Assembly (NCBI RefSeq): GCF_001544795.2
Contig: NZ_FCOI02000004.1
Span: 124,001 to 188,000 of the forward strand
Source of the DNA: Caballeronia temeraria
Lineage (GTDB): Bacteria > Pseudomonadota > Gammaproteobacteria > Burkholderiales > Burkholderiaceae
Direction of reading: 5' to 3'
Length of the DNA: 64,000 nucleotides
In this document: piece by piece, positions 1 to 11,043 of the stretch
Position numbering within the stretch: position 1 is the first letter of the stretch
Layout of the letters: every line of letters starts with the position of its first letter
Notes under the pieces: model-generated
Databases searched by the model: none
Seen by the model: the letters and a program-made list of their open reading frames with translations, nothing else
What the model was told of the DNA's origin: nothing
Made by a program: the position numbers and the translations under genes

Positions 1-1981
<1,981 letters not shown>

Positions 1982-1989
<8 letters not shown>

Positions 1990-3028
1990 GAGACGTCTCC
2001 TTGCTTTGAGTTGGCTTCTGGCTCGTTTGCGCCTGCCCGGCGATCACGACCCGATGGTTGTCATGGACCGGCGCGCCGCTCGTGAGCCAGGTGTTCCAGC
2101 CCAGACGCGCGCCGTTCTTCGTATTGCCTTGCAGACGCAGCGGCGGCACGTCCTCGCGCTTCAGATGCAGCGCCACATCCCAGTCGAGCGGATCGCGCAC
2201 GTAGTTGCGGACCCAGCCGGCGAGCTTCGCGAGGCTCGCGCCGCCCGGCAGAAAGCGCGCGAAATCGACATAGGCGAGCGGCCCGATCACGATTCGAAAC
2301 TTGTGCTGGCAATCCCAGACCCGCGTGCCGACGACCGTCGATACCCCGAGCCGCGCGCCGCCGAGACAGGTGCGCGCGTCGTCCGGCAGCGTGATCCAGT
2401 GGCCGCGCCACGGCTCGATCGACACGTTCACGCCGAAAAAGCGCGCGAGAATCAGCCGCAGTCCATCGGCATGGCGCGTCGGCGCGGCGAGCACGCCCGC
2501 GAAGTGGCGCTTGGCGGCATCGGGCACCGCGTCGCGATCGGCGAGCGCGGGCGCGCCCAGACCGAACAGACTGCCGACGTAATCCGCGAAACGATCGTCG
2601 CGCGGACGGTCGGCGCTCACGACCGGCTGCGCATCCGCCCACGCGCGATAGAACATCGACAGCATCCGGTGATGGAACACGTCGAGAAAGCGCGCGAGCG
2701 TCGGATCGTTCGCGTTGCGCAGCCGCTCGCGCACGTAGGCGGTCAGATGCGTCGGCAGCGGGCCGTTCGGTCCGAGCAGGCCGAGAAAATTCACCGCGAG
2801 CCGGCCGGGTTTGCCGTCCTCGCCGGGCACGTAGTCGCCGAGCGTCGTCGGATGAAAGATCAGCTCCGGGTCTTGCGAGAGCCGCACGGCGTCGTCGCGC
2901 GCGGAGAGCGACCGGCCGAGGCGCGGACGTTCCTCATGCGCCTGCTCGATCAGCCGCAGGGCCTGAAAGAAGTCGAAGCGGCGGGCGTCCCGGGCGAGCA
3001 CGCCGTCGATGGTCAGAGCGTCGCGCAT
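1982..3028 (-). CDS. tssG: Type VI secretion baseplate protein TssG
   Basis: TssG (VasB/ImpH family) is a wedge component of the T6SS baseplate, working with TssE, TssF and TssK. The 348-residue length is normal. Family hallmarks visible are an N-terminal segment RFDFFQALRLIE, then FHPTTLGDYV and NFLGLLGPNGPLP. The start at 3028 overlaps the end of tssF by 16 bp and the stop overlaps clpV by 8 bp, so translation is probably coupled. The same frame stays open far upstream inside tssF, but that upstream reading is arginine-rich and not family-like, so the start is placed at MRDALTIDG. Confidence 0.95.
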
Positions 3029-4908
3029 CGTCCGGTCCTCGCAGGCCAGTGCATCACCGGACCGCGCGCGAGCGTCGCGACCTGCGTCTCGGTGAACGAA
3101 TTGATCGACACATACTGCGCGAAGAACTGCGCGAGCACCGCGCCGAGCAGAAACGCGCTCGCGCCTTCGAACGCGGCGTCGTCGAAGTGCAGCGTGATCG
3201 CGAGGCCGCGTCCGTAGACGATCGGTCCCGGCGACGGCAGCCGCCGCACGACCGGCGCGCACGTCACCGAGCGCAGCCCGTCGACCTGACGATGCGCGGC
3301 GGCATCGTCCGCGGGGCAGTAGAGCGCGAGCATCTCGCGCAGCGCGCGGGCGCCTTCCTGCTCGTTGGTATCGACGAGCGACGCGTAGTTCAGCGAAAGA
3401 TGATCGAGCAGCCGCCACGCCGCCGGTCCTTCCGCGAACGACGGCAGCGGCCGGCTCGGGCCCGCGACGCAGCGCACGGCCGTGACTGGCGCTTCGGCGT
3501 CGAGCGTGAAGTCGGTCGATCCCGCGCCGACCGGCATCGACAGCGGCAGATCGCGGTTCGTGCACCACGCACTGATGCCAAGCTGACGCACGTCGCCGCT
3601 TTCGGGCGCGCTCGCTGCATCGACCAGCGCGATGAAGGCTTCGCTGCCGAGATAGCTGCTGCGCGCGCCGTTCTGCTGCTGCCGCACCGACGCGCGCCGC
3701 GACTCGCGCCGCAGTTGATAGAACGCGCCGCCCTCGCCCGGCATGTCGAGATCCTTCGCGCAATGGAACGGCCGATACTGCTTCTGCGCATCCGCGCCCG
3801 CGCCGTAGCCGGTGACTTCGTCGATCTGATGGATTTCGTAGTCCATCGGACGCGTGCGGTCGACGACGACGTGATATTCGAACTCCGTCTCCGACAACGC
3901 GACGCGATCGGTGCGCCGGCGAAACAGGTTGATGGCGGGCGTGCAGTCGAGCGCGAAGTTCGAGGCATCGACGCTGCGTTCGAGCGACGCATCCGCCTGA
4001 TCGAGCAGGATCACGATCTCCGCGTCCCGCCCGCGGCAATGACGCAGCGCGTCGCGCAATCCATTCAGCTCGACGAACATGAAGCGCGGCGCGAACGCGA
4101 AATACTCCTGCAGCAGCCGATAGCCATCGAACGACTGGCGGCCGACCGGCAGCAGCGCCTCGTCTTCGGCGAAACCGAGCGGCCGCAGCGCGGTTTTGGG
4201 CAACACGGCGACGGTCGTTGCCGCGCTCGCGCCATTGCCCGGCTGCATCACCGCGACGCCCACGCAATGCGCGAGCAGGCGTTCGTGCAGCTTCGACGGC
4301 AAGCCGTCCGGGCCGCGCAGATAGAGCGCGAGGCGGTCGAGCGAAAGGCGGTCGAAGCCGAGCGAGCCGGTCGCGCGCAACCGCAGGCGCAATCCCGCCT
4401 TGACGCTCGCGGGCAGCATCGCCGACGACGCGTTCAACGCCCCGGCATGCGTGAAGAACTTCGCCTGCGCGATCTCGATGGGCCACAACGTGACCGCGTG
4501 CGCCGTGCGGAATTCGCAGCGTGTCGACGCGGACTTGTCGAGCATGCCGCGCAGCGCGGTATGACGCGGCACGACGATGCCATCGGCGCTCGATGCGAGT
4601 TGCGGGTTCGCGTGATCGGCTTGCAACTGCACGACCGTCATCGACGGCGTCGGCGCGAGATAGTGCGGATACGCCAGCTCCAGCAAATGCTGCGTGAAGC
4701 GCGGAAACTCGGCGTCGAGCTTCATCTGCACGCGCGCGGCGAGAAAGCTGAAGCCTTCCAGCAGACGCTCGACATACGGGTCCGCGCACTCGACGCCATC
4801 GAGCGCGAGCCGTCCGGCGATCTTCGGAAACGCGGCGGCGAATTCGCCGCCCATCTCGCGGACGTGCTGAAGCTCCTGGCTGTAGTACCGGAGGAACGCG
4901 GGATTCAT
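3013..4908 (-). CDS. tssF: Type VI secretion baseplate protein TssF
   Basis: TssF (VasA/ImpG family) forms the T6SS baseplate wedge with TssG and TssE. It is 631 residues, as expected. It opens with the family signature NPAFLRYYSQELQHVREMG and continues with FPKIAGRLAL and DPYVERLLEGFSFLAARV, all typical of the N-terminal third. The start ATG shares an ATGA overlap with the tssE stop codon. The 3' end overlaps tssG by 16 bp. A longer in-frame reading that starts inside tssE was rejected because the extension is a tssE shadow. Confidence 0.95.
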   Translation of the reverse strand: MNPAFLRYYSQELQHVREMGGEFAAAFPKIAGRLALDGVECADPYVERLLEGFSFLAARVQMKLDAEFPRFTQHLLELAYPHYLAPTPSMTVVQLQADHANPQLASSADGIVVPRHTALRGMLDKSASTRCEFRTAHAVTLWPIEIAQAKFFTHAGALNASSAMLPASVKAGLRLRLRATGSLGFDRLSLDRLALYLRGPDGLPSKLHERLLAHCVGVAVMQPGNGASAATTVAVLPKTALRPLGFAEDEALLPVGRQSFDGYRLLQEYFAFAPRFMFVELNGLRDALRHCRGRDAEIVILLDQADASLERSVDASNFALDCTPAINLFRRRTDRVALSETEFEYHVVVDRTRPMDYEIHQIDEVTGYGAGADAQKQYRPFHCAKDLDMPGEGGAFYQLRRESRRASVRQQQNGARSSYLGSEAFIALVDAASAPESGDVRQLGISAWCTNRDLPLSMPVGAGSTDFTLDAEAPVTAVRCVAGPSRPLPSFAEGPAAWRLLDHLSLNYASLVDTNEQEGARALREMLALYCPADDAAAHRQVDGLRSVTCAPVVRRLPSPGPIVYGRGLAITLHFDDAAFEGASAFLLGAVLAQFFAQYVSINSFTETQVATLARGPVMHWPARTGRCATL

Positions 4909-5426
4909 GCCTGTTGCTCCACGGCCAACGCATCGCAGACGCGCACTTCGCCTGCTTCGAGATCGAGTTCCGTGCGCAGGAACAGCCGCTCGGGATACGG
5001 CTGCGACCACATGTCCGCCTCGATCTCGAAGCGGATCACGTGGCTTCCTCGCGTGCGCTTCGCGTCGTCGATCGCCGTCACGCGCACCGATTCGCGCGCG
5101 AGACGCGGCTCGAACGCCCACAGCGCATCGCGGATCATGCGCTCCAGCGCGCCCGACGCGAGCGCGGCGACGTCGCGGCCCGCGAGATCGGGCAGGCCGT
5201 AGTTGAGCACCGACGTCGCGACATGCGGCAGGTTCGCCACGTCCGTTCCATTCCCGAGACCGCTCGCGTTGAGCAGCCAGCCGATATCGCGTTGCACGCT
5301 GTCGCGCAGCGCGCGCGCCGAGATCACGCGACGCTCGCGGGATTCATGGCGCGCGTGCGGCTCGAAATCGGTCAGGCGGTCCAGCAACGAAGGCTGCAAG
5401 CGGTCGCGGGCGGAAGGTTCGGACAT
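4905..5426 (-). CDS. tssE: Type VI secretion baseplate protein TssE (gp25-like)
   Basis: TssE is the gp25-like lysozyme-fold protein of the T6SS baseplate that helps start sheath polymerisation. The protein is 173 residues. Visible features are the N-terminal LQPSLLDRLTDFEP, the RDIGWLLNA segment and a C-terminal IRFEIEADMW strand region, in the order expected for gp25-like proteins. The start at MSEPSARDRL is chosen because an AAAGGAAC ribosome-binding site lies a few bases upstream; a longer start at 5462 would overlap the tssC stop and has no site. The stop overlaps the tssF start (ATGA). Confidence 0.94.
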   Translation of the reverse strand: MSEPSARDRLQPSLLDRLTDFEPHARHESRERRVISARALRDSVQRDIGWLLNASGLGNGTDVANLPHVATSVLNYGLPDLAGRDVAALASGALERMIRDALWAFEPRLARESVRVTAIDDAKRTRGSHVIRFEIEADMWSQPYPERLFLRTELDLEAGEVRVCDALAVEQQA

Positions 5427-5458
5427 GGCGGTTCCTTTGTGCACGGAAGGGTCGAGGG

Positions 5459-6961
5459 TCACGCGGCCTTGGCCGTCGGCAGCTTCGACACGAGCCGCAG
5501 CGACACCGTCAGACCTTCGAGCTGGTAATGCGGACGCAGGAAGAACTTCGACGTGTAATAGCCCGGATTGCCCGCCACTTCCTCCACGATGACCTGCGCA
5601 TCGGCGAGCGGCTTGCGCGCCTTGGTGTCGTCGGAAGAGTGCGTGGGATCGCCATCGACGTATTGAAGAATCCAGTTCTGCAGCCAGCGCTCCATGTCGT
5701 CACGTTCCTTGAACGAGCCGAGCTTGTCGCGCACGATGCACTTCAGGTAATGCGCAAAGCGGCAGCACGCGAACAGATACGGCAGGCGCGCGGCGAGATT
5801 CGCGTTGGCGGTGGCGTCGGGGTCTTCGTATTCGGCCGGCTTGTGCAGCGATTGCGCGCCGATGAATGCCGCGAAGTCCGAGTTCTTCTTGTGCACGAGC
5901 GGCATGAAGCCGTTTTTCGCAAGCTCGGCCTCGCGCCGGTCGCTGATCGCGATCTCGGTCGGGCACTTCATGTCGACGCCGCCGTCGTCCGTCGGGAACG
6001 CATGCACCGGCAATCCTTCGACCGCGCCGCCCGACTCGACGCCGCGAATGCGCGAGCACCAGCCAAATGTCTTGAACGAGCGCGTGATGTTCGTCGCCAT
6101 CGCATACGATGCGTTCGCCCACGCGTACTTGCTGCTGTTCGCGCCCGCCGTGTCCTCCTCGAAGTCGAACGCCTCGACCGGATCGGACTTCGCGCCGTAG
6201 GGTGCGCGCGCGAGAAAGCGCGGCATCGCAAGGCCGATATAGCGCGAGTCCTCCGAATCGCGCAGCGAGCGCCACGCGGCGTGCTCGGGCGTCTGGAAGA
6301 TCTTGGTCAGATCGCGCGGATTGGCGAGTTCCTGCCACGATTCCATCAAGAGCGCCGCCGGGTCCGCGCCCGCGATGAACGGCGCATGCGCCGCCGCCGC
6401 GATCTTCGCGATCTGCGTGAGCAGGTCCACATCCGGGCCGCTGTGATCGAAGTAGTAATCCGCGACCAGCGCGCCGTAAGGCTCGCCGCCGAACTGGCCG
6501 TACTCTTCCTCGTAGAGCTTCTTGAAAAGCGGGCTCTGATCCCACGCGACGCCGCGATACTTCTTCAGCGTCTTGTGCAGTTCCGGTTTCGAGATGTTCA
6601 GCACGCGGATCTTGAGCGACTCGTCGGTTTCCGTGTTGTTCACGAGGTAATGCAGGCCGCGCCATGCGCTCTCGACTTTCTGGAACGGTTCGCTGTGCAG
6701 GATCAGGTTGATCTGCCCGGTGAGCGTCCGATCGATCTGCGCGATGAGCGCTTCGATAGTCGCGAGGACATCGCCGGAAATCACGCCGGTGTCGCGCAAG
6801 GCCTGCTCGGCGAGCGTGCGCACCGCGTTCTCCACAGCGTCGCGGGCACGCTCGGACTTCGGCTTGAATTCCTTTTGCAAGAGCGTGGAGAAGTCGTCGA
6901 GTTCGGGCGCCGCGTCGATGACGGCAGGGCTGCGCTGTTGCTGGATGCTGAGATCGTTCAT
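5459..6961 (-). CDS. tssC: Type VI secretion sheath large subunit TssC (VipB)
   Basis: TssC is the large subunit of the contractile sheath that wraps the Hcp tube. It is 500 residues, the usual length. Strong family blocks include SEPFQKVESAWRGLHYLV, GEPYGALVADYYFDHSG, PFIAGADPAALLMESWQELA, then RFLARAPYG in the centre and RLPYLFACCRFAHYLKC in the C-terminal half. The start is 5 bp from the tssB stop, so the sheath pair is tightly coupled. Nothing is missing or unusual in the gene. Confidence 0.98.
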   Translation of the reverse strand: MNDLSIQQQRSPAVIDAAPELDDFSTLLQKEFKPKSERARDAVENAVRTLAEQALRDTGVISGDVLATIEALIAQIDRTLTGQINLILHSEPFQKVESAWRGLHYLVNNTETDESLKIRVLNISKPELHKTLKKYRGVAWDQSPLFKKLYEEEYGQFGGEPYGALVADYYFDHSGPDVDLLTQIAKIAAAAHAPFIAGADPAALLMESWQELANPRDLTKIFQTPEHAAWRSLRDSEDSRYIGLAMPRFLARAPYGAKSDPVEAFDFEEDTAGANSSKYAWANASYAMATNITRSFKTFGWCSRIRGVESGGAVEGLPVHAFPTDDGGVDMKCPTEIAISDRREAELAKNGFMPLVHKKNSDFAAFIGAQSLHKPAEYEDPDATANANLAARLPYLFACCRFAHYLKCIVRDKLGSFKERDDMERWLQNWILQYVDGDPTHSSDDTKARKPLADAQVIVEEVAGNPGYYTSKFFLRPHYQLEGLTVSLRLVSKLPTAKAA

Positions 6962-6965
6962 CGCG

Positions 6966-7493
6966 TCATGCTCCGGTCACGGGTTTGTCGGCGTCGTCCT
7001 TTGCGCGCGGCTGGGCGGCGAGCGCCTTCATCAACGCGGGCTCTTCCAGCAGCCGGGCGATCAGCGCTTCGGCGCCGGTCTTGCCGTCCATGTAAGTCAG
7101 CAGGTTCGCCAGTTGCGTGCGCGCTTCGAGCAGTTGCCGCAGCGGCTCGACCTTGCGGGCGATCGCGGCGGGCGTGAAGTCGTCCATGCTCTCGAAGGTC
7201 AGATCGACCGCGACATTGCCGTCGCCCGTCAGCGTGTTCGGCACTTGCACCGCGACGCGCGGTTTCATCGACTTGAGGCGTTCGTCGAAGTTGTCGACGT
7301 CGATCTCCAGAAACTTGCGCTCGGTGGCGGGCGCGAGCGGCTCGGCGGGCTGGCCCGACAAATCCGCGAGCACGCCCATCACGAAGGGCAAGTTGACCTT
7401 CTTTTCCGAGCCATAAACCTCGACGTCGTATTCGATCTGCACGCGCGGCGCACGATTGCGCGCGATGAATTTCTGACTGCTTTCTTTTGCCAC
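6966..7493 (-). CDS. tssB: Type VI secretion sheath small subunit TssB (VipA)
   Basis: TssB pairs with TssC to build the T6SS sheath. The reading shows the family signature ESSQKFIARNRAPRVQIEYD followed by LPFVMGVLADLSG, and a C-terminal helical part (LEARTQLANLLTYMDGK). Two GTG codons compete as start. The one at 7493 is preferred: an AGGAG site lies 8 bases upstream, and the resulting N-terminus (M/V-AKESSQKF) matches the family. The GTG at 7502 would leave only one base between the AGGAG and the start. The protein is 175 residues. Confidence 0.97.
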   Translation of the reverse strand: MAKESSQKFIARNRAPRVQIEYDVEVYGSEKKVNLPFVMGVLADLSGQPAEPLAPATERKFLEIDVDNFDERLKSMKPRVAVQVPNTLTGDGNVAVDLTFESMDDFTPAAIARKVEPLRQLLEARTQLANLLTYMDGKTGAEALIARLLEEPALMKALAAQPRAKDDADKPVTGA

Positions 7494-7526
7494 GATGTCC
7501 ACTCCTGTGCTTGTGTCCGGGACCGG

Positions 7527-8582
7527 TCAGACGACGCCGCCCAGATGCCTGAATTGATGTGCGCCATCCGGCGCGACGTCCTCGATGATTTCGATGAAGC
7601 TCTTGCCGACCAACCTGCGCGCGCGTTGCAGCAATACCGGCAACGGGCTCGACGGCTCGCATTCGGCGTAGTACGCGCAGATCGCGTCGAGCGCGTCGCT
7701 TACGTCGCGTGCGCTCGCGATGCGCCGGGGCGTGGCGGGTCCGGCCACGGCGGCGTGCTGCGCCGCCGGACCGGAGCCCGCGCCCTCTTCACTGCTGCTG
7801 GTCTCCGTCGCACTTCCCCTTCTCCCCGTATCCGGATCCAGCACGTCGACCCGCGCCGCGACGAACTCCCCGATGCGTCCGAGCGGCCGGGCGAGCGGCC
7901 CGAAATCGAGCGCGCGCGACGGCCCCACCCGAGCCGTCAGCGTGCTCTCGATGTTCGCGAGCGACGCCCGCGCCGATGAGAGCGCCGCGCCCATCGCCCG
8001 CGCTTCGTCGATACCGGCTTGCGCGAACGCTGCATCGATGGCGGCGAGCGTCGGCATCTCGTCGCCTTCGGCAAGCGGCGCTTCGCCCGACATCACATCG
8101 AGCTCGCGCAGCGCGAAACCACGCTGGCCGCGCGGCGCGACGAAGGGCACGTCGCGCAGATCGCCGGCGAGTCCCGCATCGTCGACGAGCGCCGACAGCG
8201 CGTTGACCCGCGCGGTCGGATCGTCGCCATCGCTGGGATCGAGCTGCGGATGCACGCCGCCCCAGTGCCGATCGAGCAGCCCTTCGATCAGCGCAAGGCC
8301 GCGCGCCAGTCCGATGAAACCCTCGCGAACCGTGCTCGAACGCGTGTAGTGCACCGCGACGCGCAGATCGCGCGTGCGTTCGAGCAGGGTCATCGAGAGT
8401 GCGTGGGCGAGCGTCCAGTCGGGCGGCGTGGCGGCGATCACGGTGCCGCCGTACTGGGCGTCGGGCTTGCCGGCGAGCGCCTCTTCCAGCGACCGGAAAT
8501 CGGCGCTGTACTCTTCGTCCTCGCCGCACGGAAGATCCGGCGTGAGGTCGGCGAGCCAGGCTGCGATATCTGCGCGATTCAT
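7527..8582 (-). CDS. tssA: Type VI secretion assembly protein TssA
   Basis: TssA caps or anchors the growing T6SS tail and coordinates tube and sheath assembly. The 351-residue protein has the ImpA N-terminal region (about 1-150, with DFRSLEEAL and HWGGVHPQLDPSDGDDPTAR), a low-complexity Ser/Ala/Gly/Pro stretch near residues 255-285, and the conserved C-terminal block YYAECEPSSPLPVLLQRARR followed by VGKSFIEII. The low-complexity stretch is probably an interdomain linker. It lies between hcp and tssB on the same strand. Confidence 0.95.
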   Translation of the reverse strand: MNRADIAAWLADLTPDLPCGEDEEYSADFRSLEEALAGKPDAQYGGTVIAATPPDWTLAHALSMTLLERTRDLRVAVHYTRSSTVREGFIGLARGLALIEGLLDRHWGGVHPQLDPSDGDDPTARVNALSALVDDAGLAGDLRDVPFVAPRGQRGFALRELDVMSGEAPLAEGDEMPTLAAIDAAFAQAGIDEARAMGAALSSARASLANIESTLTARVGPSRALDFGPLARPLGRIGEFVAARVDVLDPDTGRRGSATETSSSEEGAGSGPAAQHAAVAGPATPRRIASARDVSDALDAICAYYAECEPSSPLPVLLQRARRLVGKSFIEIIEDVAPDGAHQFRHLGGVV

Positions 8583-8626
8583 GGTGAGGTCCGTAAGAGG
8601 CGTGGGTTAGTCTGTCAAGCGACGGC

Positions 8627-9112
8627 TCATTCCGACTTGTTCTTCGGGATGTTCCACTTGCCCGTCACCACGCCGCCCTTCTTCGCGCCGGTGTTGTCCT
8701 GCGGCTGATACTCCATGTTGAATTGCGCGAAGTTGAGCGTGACGCTCTCGGCAACCTGATCCCCGCCGCCCGAGCCCACCGAATGGCTGCTGATGAGCAC
8801 TTCCTTGAGCGTGATCTTCAGATACTCGACCGGATCGGTGCCGCCCGCCTTGCGCAGCGTGAGCACGGCCTCGGGCATGTGCACGCCCTGGCAGCACGAC
8901 TGCACGATGGTCGGCGAGCTTTTATCGACATACTTGCTGATCGTGAGGTCCTGCACCGCCGCGGTTCCGGTGCCGCCGCCCGTGCCGGTGTGCGTGGTGC
9001 CCGTCTGCGCGCACCCCCACGACCAGCTCAACACTTCGATCTCTTCGGTGTGACCCACCGCCAGAGATTCACCCTTGATATCGCCCAGCTTGAGAAACAT
9101 ATCCACAGCCAT
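8627..9112 (-). CDS. hcp: Type VI secretion tube protein Hcp (TssD)
   Basis: Hcp forms the hexameric rings of the T6SS inner tube, and is both structural part and secreted marker or effector carrier. The 161-residue protein begins MAVDMFLKLGDIKGES and has the family blocks EEIEVLSWSWG, VQDLTISKYVDKSSP and AVLTLRKAGG. A glycine/threonine-rich loop is seen at about residues 40-50. A GGAGA ribosome-binding site precedes the ATG. It is the first T6SS gene here, ahead of tssA; in many systems hcp instead lies between tssC and tssE. Confidence 0.97.
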   Translation of the reverse strand: MAVDMFLKLGDIKGESLAVGHTEEIEVLSWSWGCAQTGTTHTGTGGGTGTAAVQDLTISKYVDKSSPTIVQSCCQGVHMPEAVLTLRKAGGTDPVEYLKITLKEVLISSHSVGSGGGDQVAESVTLNFAQFNMEYQPQDNTGAKKGGVVTGKWNIPKNKSE

Positions 9113-9171
9113 GTCAGTCTCCAGAGAAAAATGCGCCTTGCGGCACAGGCAAAATTCGCGTCGCCATTGGA

Positions 9172-9191
9172 TCGCGAAGCTTGGTTCGCGA
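9172..9191. promoter_or_regulatory. Perfect inverted repeat upstream of hcp
   Basis: TCGCGAA and TTCGCGA form a perfect 7-bp inverted repeat around a 6-base spacer, 60-80 bp upstream of the hcp start codon. It could be an operator for the T6SS operon or an RNA hairpin between the upstream 77-residue gene and hcp. No T-tract follows, so a terminator is less likely. The role is inferred from position only. Confidence 0.35.
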
Positions 9192-9264
9192 GCTTGATTC
9201 AGCCCGCATTGATTCGGATGCCTAATCTATATCGATGCTTCCGCGCGTTCGAAACGCCACTCAT

Positions 9265-9498
9265 TCAGGCGAGCGCACGGCGGATCGCCACCGCCACGGC
9301 TGTCACGTCGCCGCGCTCGCACAGCGCCGCCCAGCTTTCAAGCGTGTCGCGGCTCACCGCCGGCGCTTCGCAAAGCTGCGCAAATCGTTCGAGCGTTGCC
9401 GTCGAACCGGCTATGCTATGAAAACGTTCGCGTCCGATGCACGCGTCCAGCATGACCGCCATGCCTGCCTGCCGGGCCCGGTCGAGGAGGGTCTCCAT
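9265..9498 (-). CDS. Hypothetical 77-residue protein
   Basis: I do not recognise a family. The protein is about 77 residues, alanine-rich, predicted helical and soluble, with two cysteines in the middle (CIGRE and LCEAP) and one near the end (ALCERGD). The start METLLDRARQAGM is chosen because a good GGAGA site lies just upstream; longer readings extend into the divergent promoter region. It is transcribed away from the ECF sigma gene, and its upstream region carries a GGAATA element matching the one in front of the sigma gene. It may therefore belong to that sigma regulon. Confidence 0.6.
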   Translation of the reverse strand: METLLDRARQAGMAVMLDACIGRERFHSIAGSTATLERFAQLCEAPAVSRDTLESWAALCERGDVTAVAVAIRRALA

Positions 9499-9575
9499 GA
9501 TCTGTCTCCTATTCGGTGGTTCGAGTGCGCGCCGTTGCGCGATCCGTGACCCGAAAACAGTCGCCCCCGTCCGCT

Positions 9576-9634
9576 TATTCCGCAAAAAAATCGAAAAATT
9601 TCCGGAATAGATCGGCGTCTGGAGTGTTGTCAAT
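9576..9634. promoter_or_regulatory. Divergent ECF-type promoter pair
   Basis: TATTCCG (9576-9582) and CGGAATA (9603-9609) face each other around an A/T-rich centre. Read outward, each gives GGAATA: on the plus strand followed after 16 bases by GTTGTC (about 9626-9631), and on the minus strand followed after 17 bases by GTTTTC. GGAA-type -35 elements with a short GTC/GTT -10 are typical of ECF sigma factors, which usually control their own genes. I infer divergent, autoregulated promoters for the sigma operon and the 77-residue gene. Confidence 0.45.
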
Positions 9635-9665
9635 CATGAGCGCGCCCATCACAGGAGCTGCCCCG

Positions 9666-10199
9666 ATGAACGACGACGATCTGCCGACCGTCCTGCCGAC
9701 GCTGTTGCCGCGGCTATGGCGGTTCGCTTTGAGGCTGACGCAGAATCAGCACGACGCCGAGGATCTGGTGCAGCGCGCCTGCGTGCGGGCGCTGGAGCGG
9801 CGCAGTCAGTTGCAGCCGGGGACGTCGACGTTGAGCTGGCTCTTTTCGATCGTGCATTCGACCTGGATGAACGAACTGCGCGCCCGTTCGATTCGCAGCC
9901 GCGGCAGCATGGACTGGCAGGACGAGGAGATCGAATCGTTCGCCGATCCGTCGGCGCGCAATCCGGAACTGGATATGCTGCATCGCCAGGTGATCGACGC
10001 GGTCGAGGCGCTGCCCGAAGCGCAGCGCGTCGTGATGGTGCTGGTGGCGATTGAGGGCCTGAGCTATCGCGAGGCGGCCGAAGTGCTCGACGTGCCGATC
10101 GGCACGGTCATGAGCCGGCTGTCGCGGGCGCGGCTGACGATCGGTCAAAAATTCAGCGTGCAGGCGCCGGCGGCAGTTAGGAAAGGGGAATCCTTATGA
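9666..10199 (+). CDS. ECF-family RNA polymerase sigma factor
   Basis: A group 4 (ECF) sigma factor of about 177 residues that directs RNA polymerase to a stress regulon. Region 2 is seen as RLTQNQHDAEDLVQRACVRA and region 4 as EAQRVVMVLVAIEGLSYREA followed by the recognition helix IGTVMSRLSRAR. The ATG at 9666 has an AGGAG site 8 bases upstream. The earlier ATG at 9637 would lie at or before the proposed transcription start. The stop overlaps the next gene's ATG (ATGA), pairing it with its anti-sigma factor. Confidence 0.9.
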   Translation: MNDDDLPTVLPTLLPRLWRFALRLTQNQHDAEDLVQRACVRALERRSQLQPGTSTLSWLFSIVHSTWMNELRARSIRSRGSMDWQDEEIESFADPSARNPELDMLHRQVIDAVEALPEAQRVVMVLVAIEGLSYREAAEVLDVPIGTVMSRLSRARLTIGQKFSVQAPAAVRKGESL

Positions 10200-11026
10200 T
10201 GAATGTCGATGATTCGCTGCTGATGTCGTACGTCGACGGCGAGGTTTCGCCGGAACAGCGCGCGGAAATCGAAGCGGCAATCGCCCACTCCGACGAACTG
10301 GCGGCGCGCGCAGCGGCGCTGCAGGCGTCGGTGCTGCCGTATCGCGCCGCGTACGACCGGCAAACGGTGCCGCCCGTGCCGGAAAGCCTCACGCGCCGCA
10401 TCGAGGAACTGGTGAGCGTCAGCACGACGCAGGAGCGCAAGGCGTCGCGCGGCTCACGCCGTTTTCCGATGCAATGGGCGGCCGCGGCCTTCGTCGCGGG
10501 CGCGATCTGCTCGGGCGTGCTCACCGGCTATCTCGGCGGCTTCAATCCGTTGAAGCGCGGCGCCGATCCGTGGGTGCAGAGCGTGGCGGACTATCAGGTG
10601 CTCTACGGACGCGACACGGTCGCCAATCTGCGGGAAGACAAGGCCAGCACGGAGCAGGTTCTGGCCGATATCCATCAGCGCGACGGCATGCCGATCGCGG
10701 TTCCGGATCTGCGTCAGGTCGGGCTCAAGTTCAAGCGCGTGCAGCGCCTGAACTACCATGACCGCCCGCTCATCCAGATGGTGTATCTGCCGGAGCGCGG
10801 CGATCCGGTCGCGCTGTGCGTGATCGAGGAAAACGAAGGCGACGCGCCCGTGCGCTCGGGTCAGGCCGGCGAAATGAAGACGGTCACGTGGCGCGCGAAC
10901 CGGCTCGCTTACGTGCTGCTTGCCAAATCGCCTTCCATCGATCTGCAGGCGGTCGGCAGCAGCATCGCCGGCGGGAAGACCGCGCCGCTATACAGCGACC
11001 GCGCGGACGGAGCACGCGACAGCTAA
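10196..11026 (+). CDS. Membrane anti-sigma factor
   Basis: This 276-residue protein most likely holds the ECF sigma factor inactive at the inner membrane. The N-terminal about 75 residues form the anti-sigma domain (LLMSYVDGEVSPEQRAEIEA). A single membrane helix spans about 92-113, followed by a periplasmic domain of about 160 residues that would sense the signal. The zinc-binding HxxxCxxC motif of ZAS anti-sigma factors is absent. Its start overlaps the sigma gene stop by 4 bp, the standard arrangement for co-translated sigma/anti-sigma pairs. Confidence 0.85.
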   Translation: MMNVDDSLLMSYVDGEVSPEQRAEIEAAIAHSDELAARAAALQASVLPYRAAYDRQTVPPVPESLTRRIEELVSVSTTQERKASRGSRRFPMQWAAAAFVAGAICSGVLTGYLGGFNPLKRGADPWVQSVADYQVLYGRDTVANLREDKASTEQVLADIHQRDGMPIAVPDLRQVGLKFKRVQRLNYHDRPLIQMVYLPERGDPVALCVIEENEGDAPVRSGQAGEMKTVTWRANRLAYVLLAKSPSIDLQAVGSSIAGGKTAPLYSDRADGARDS

Positions 11027-11043
11027 CGCACGCGTGCGCCGCA

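Noticed and set aside
3029-4933. Extended N-terminal reading of tssG up to 4933
   Set aside because: The extension is antisense-like in composition and lies within tssF; the known TssG N-terminus begins at 3028.
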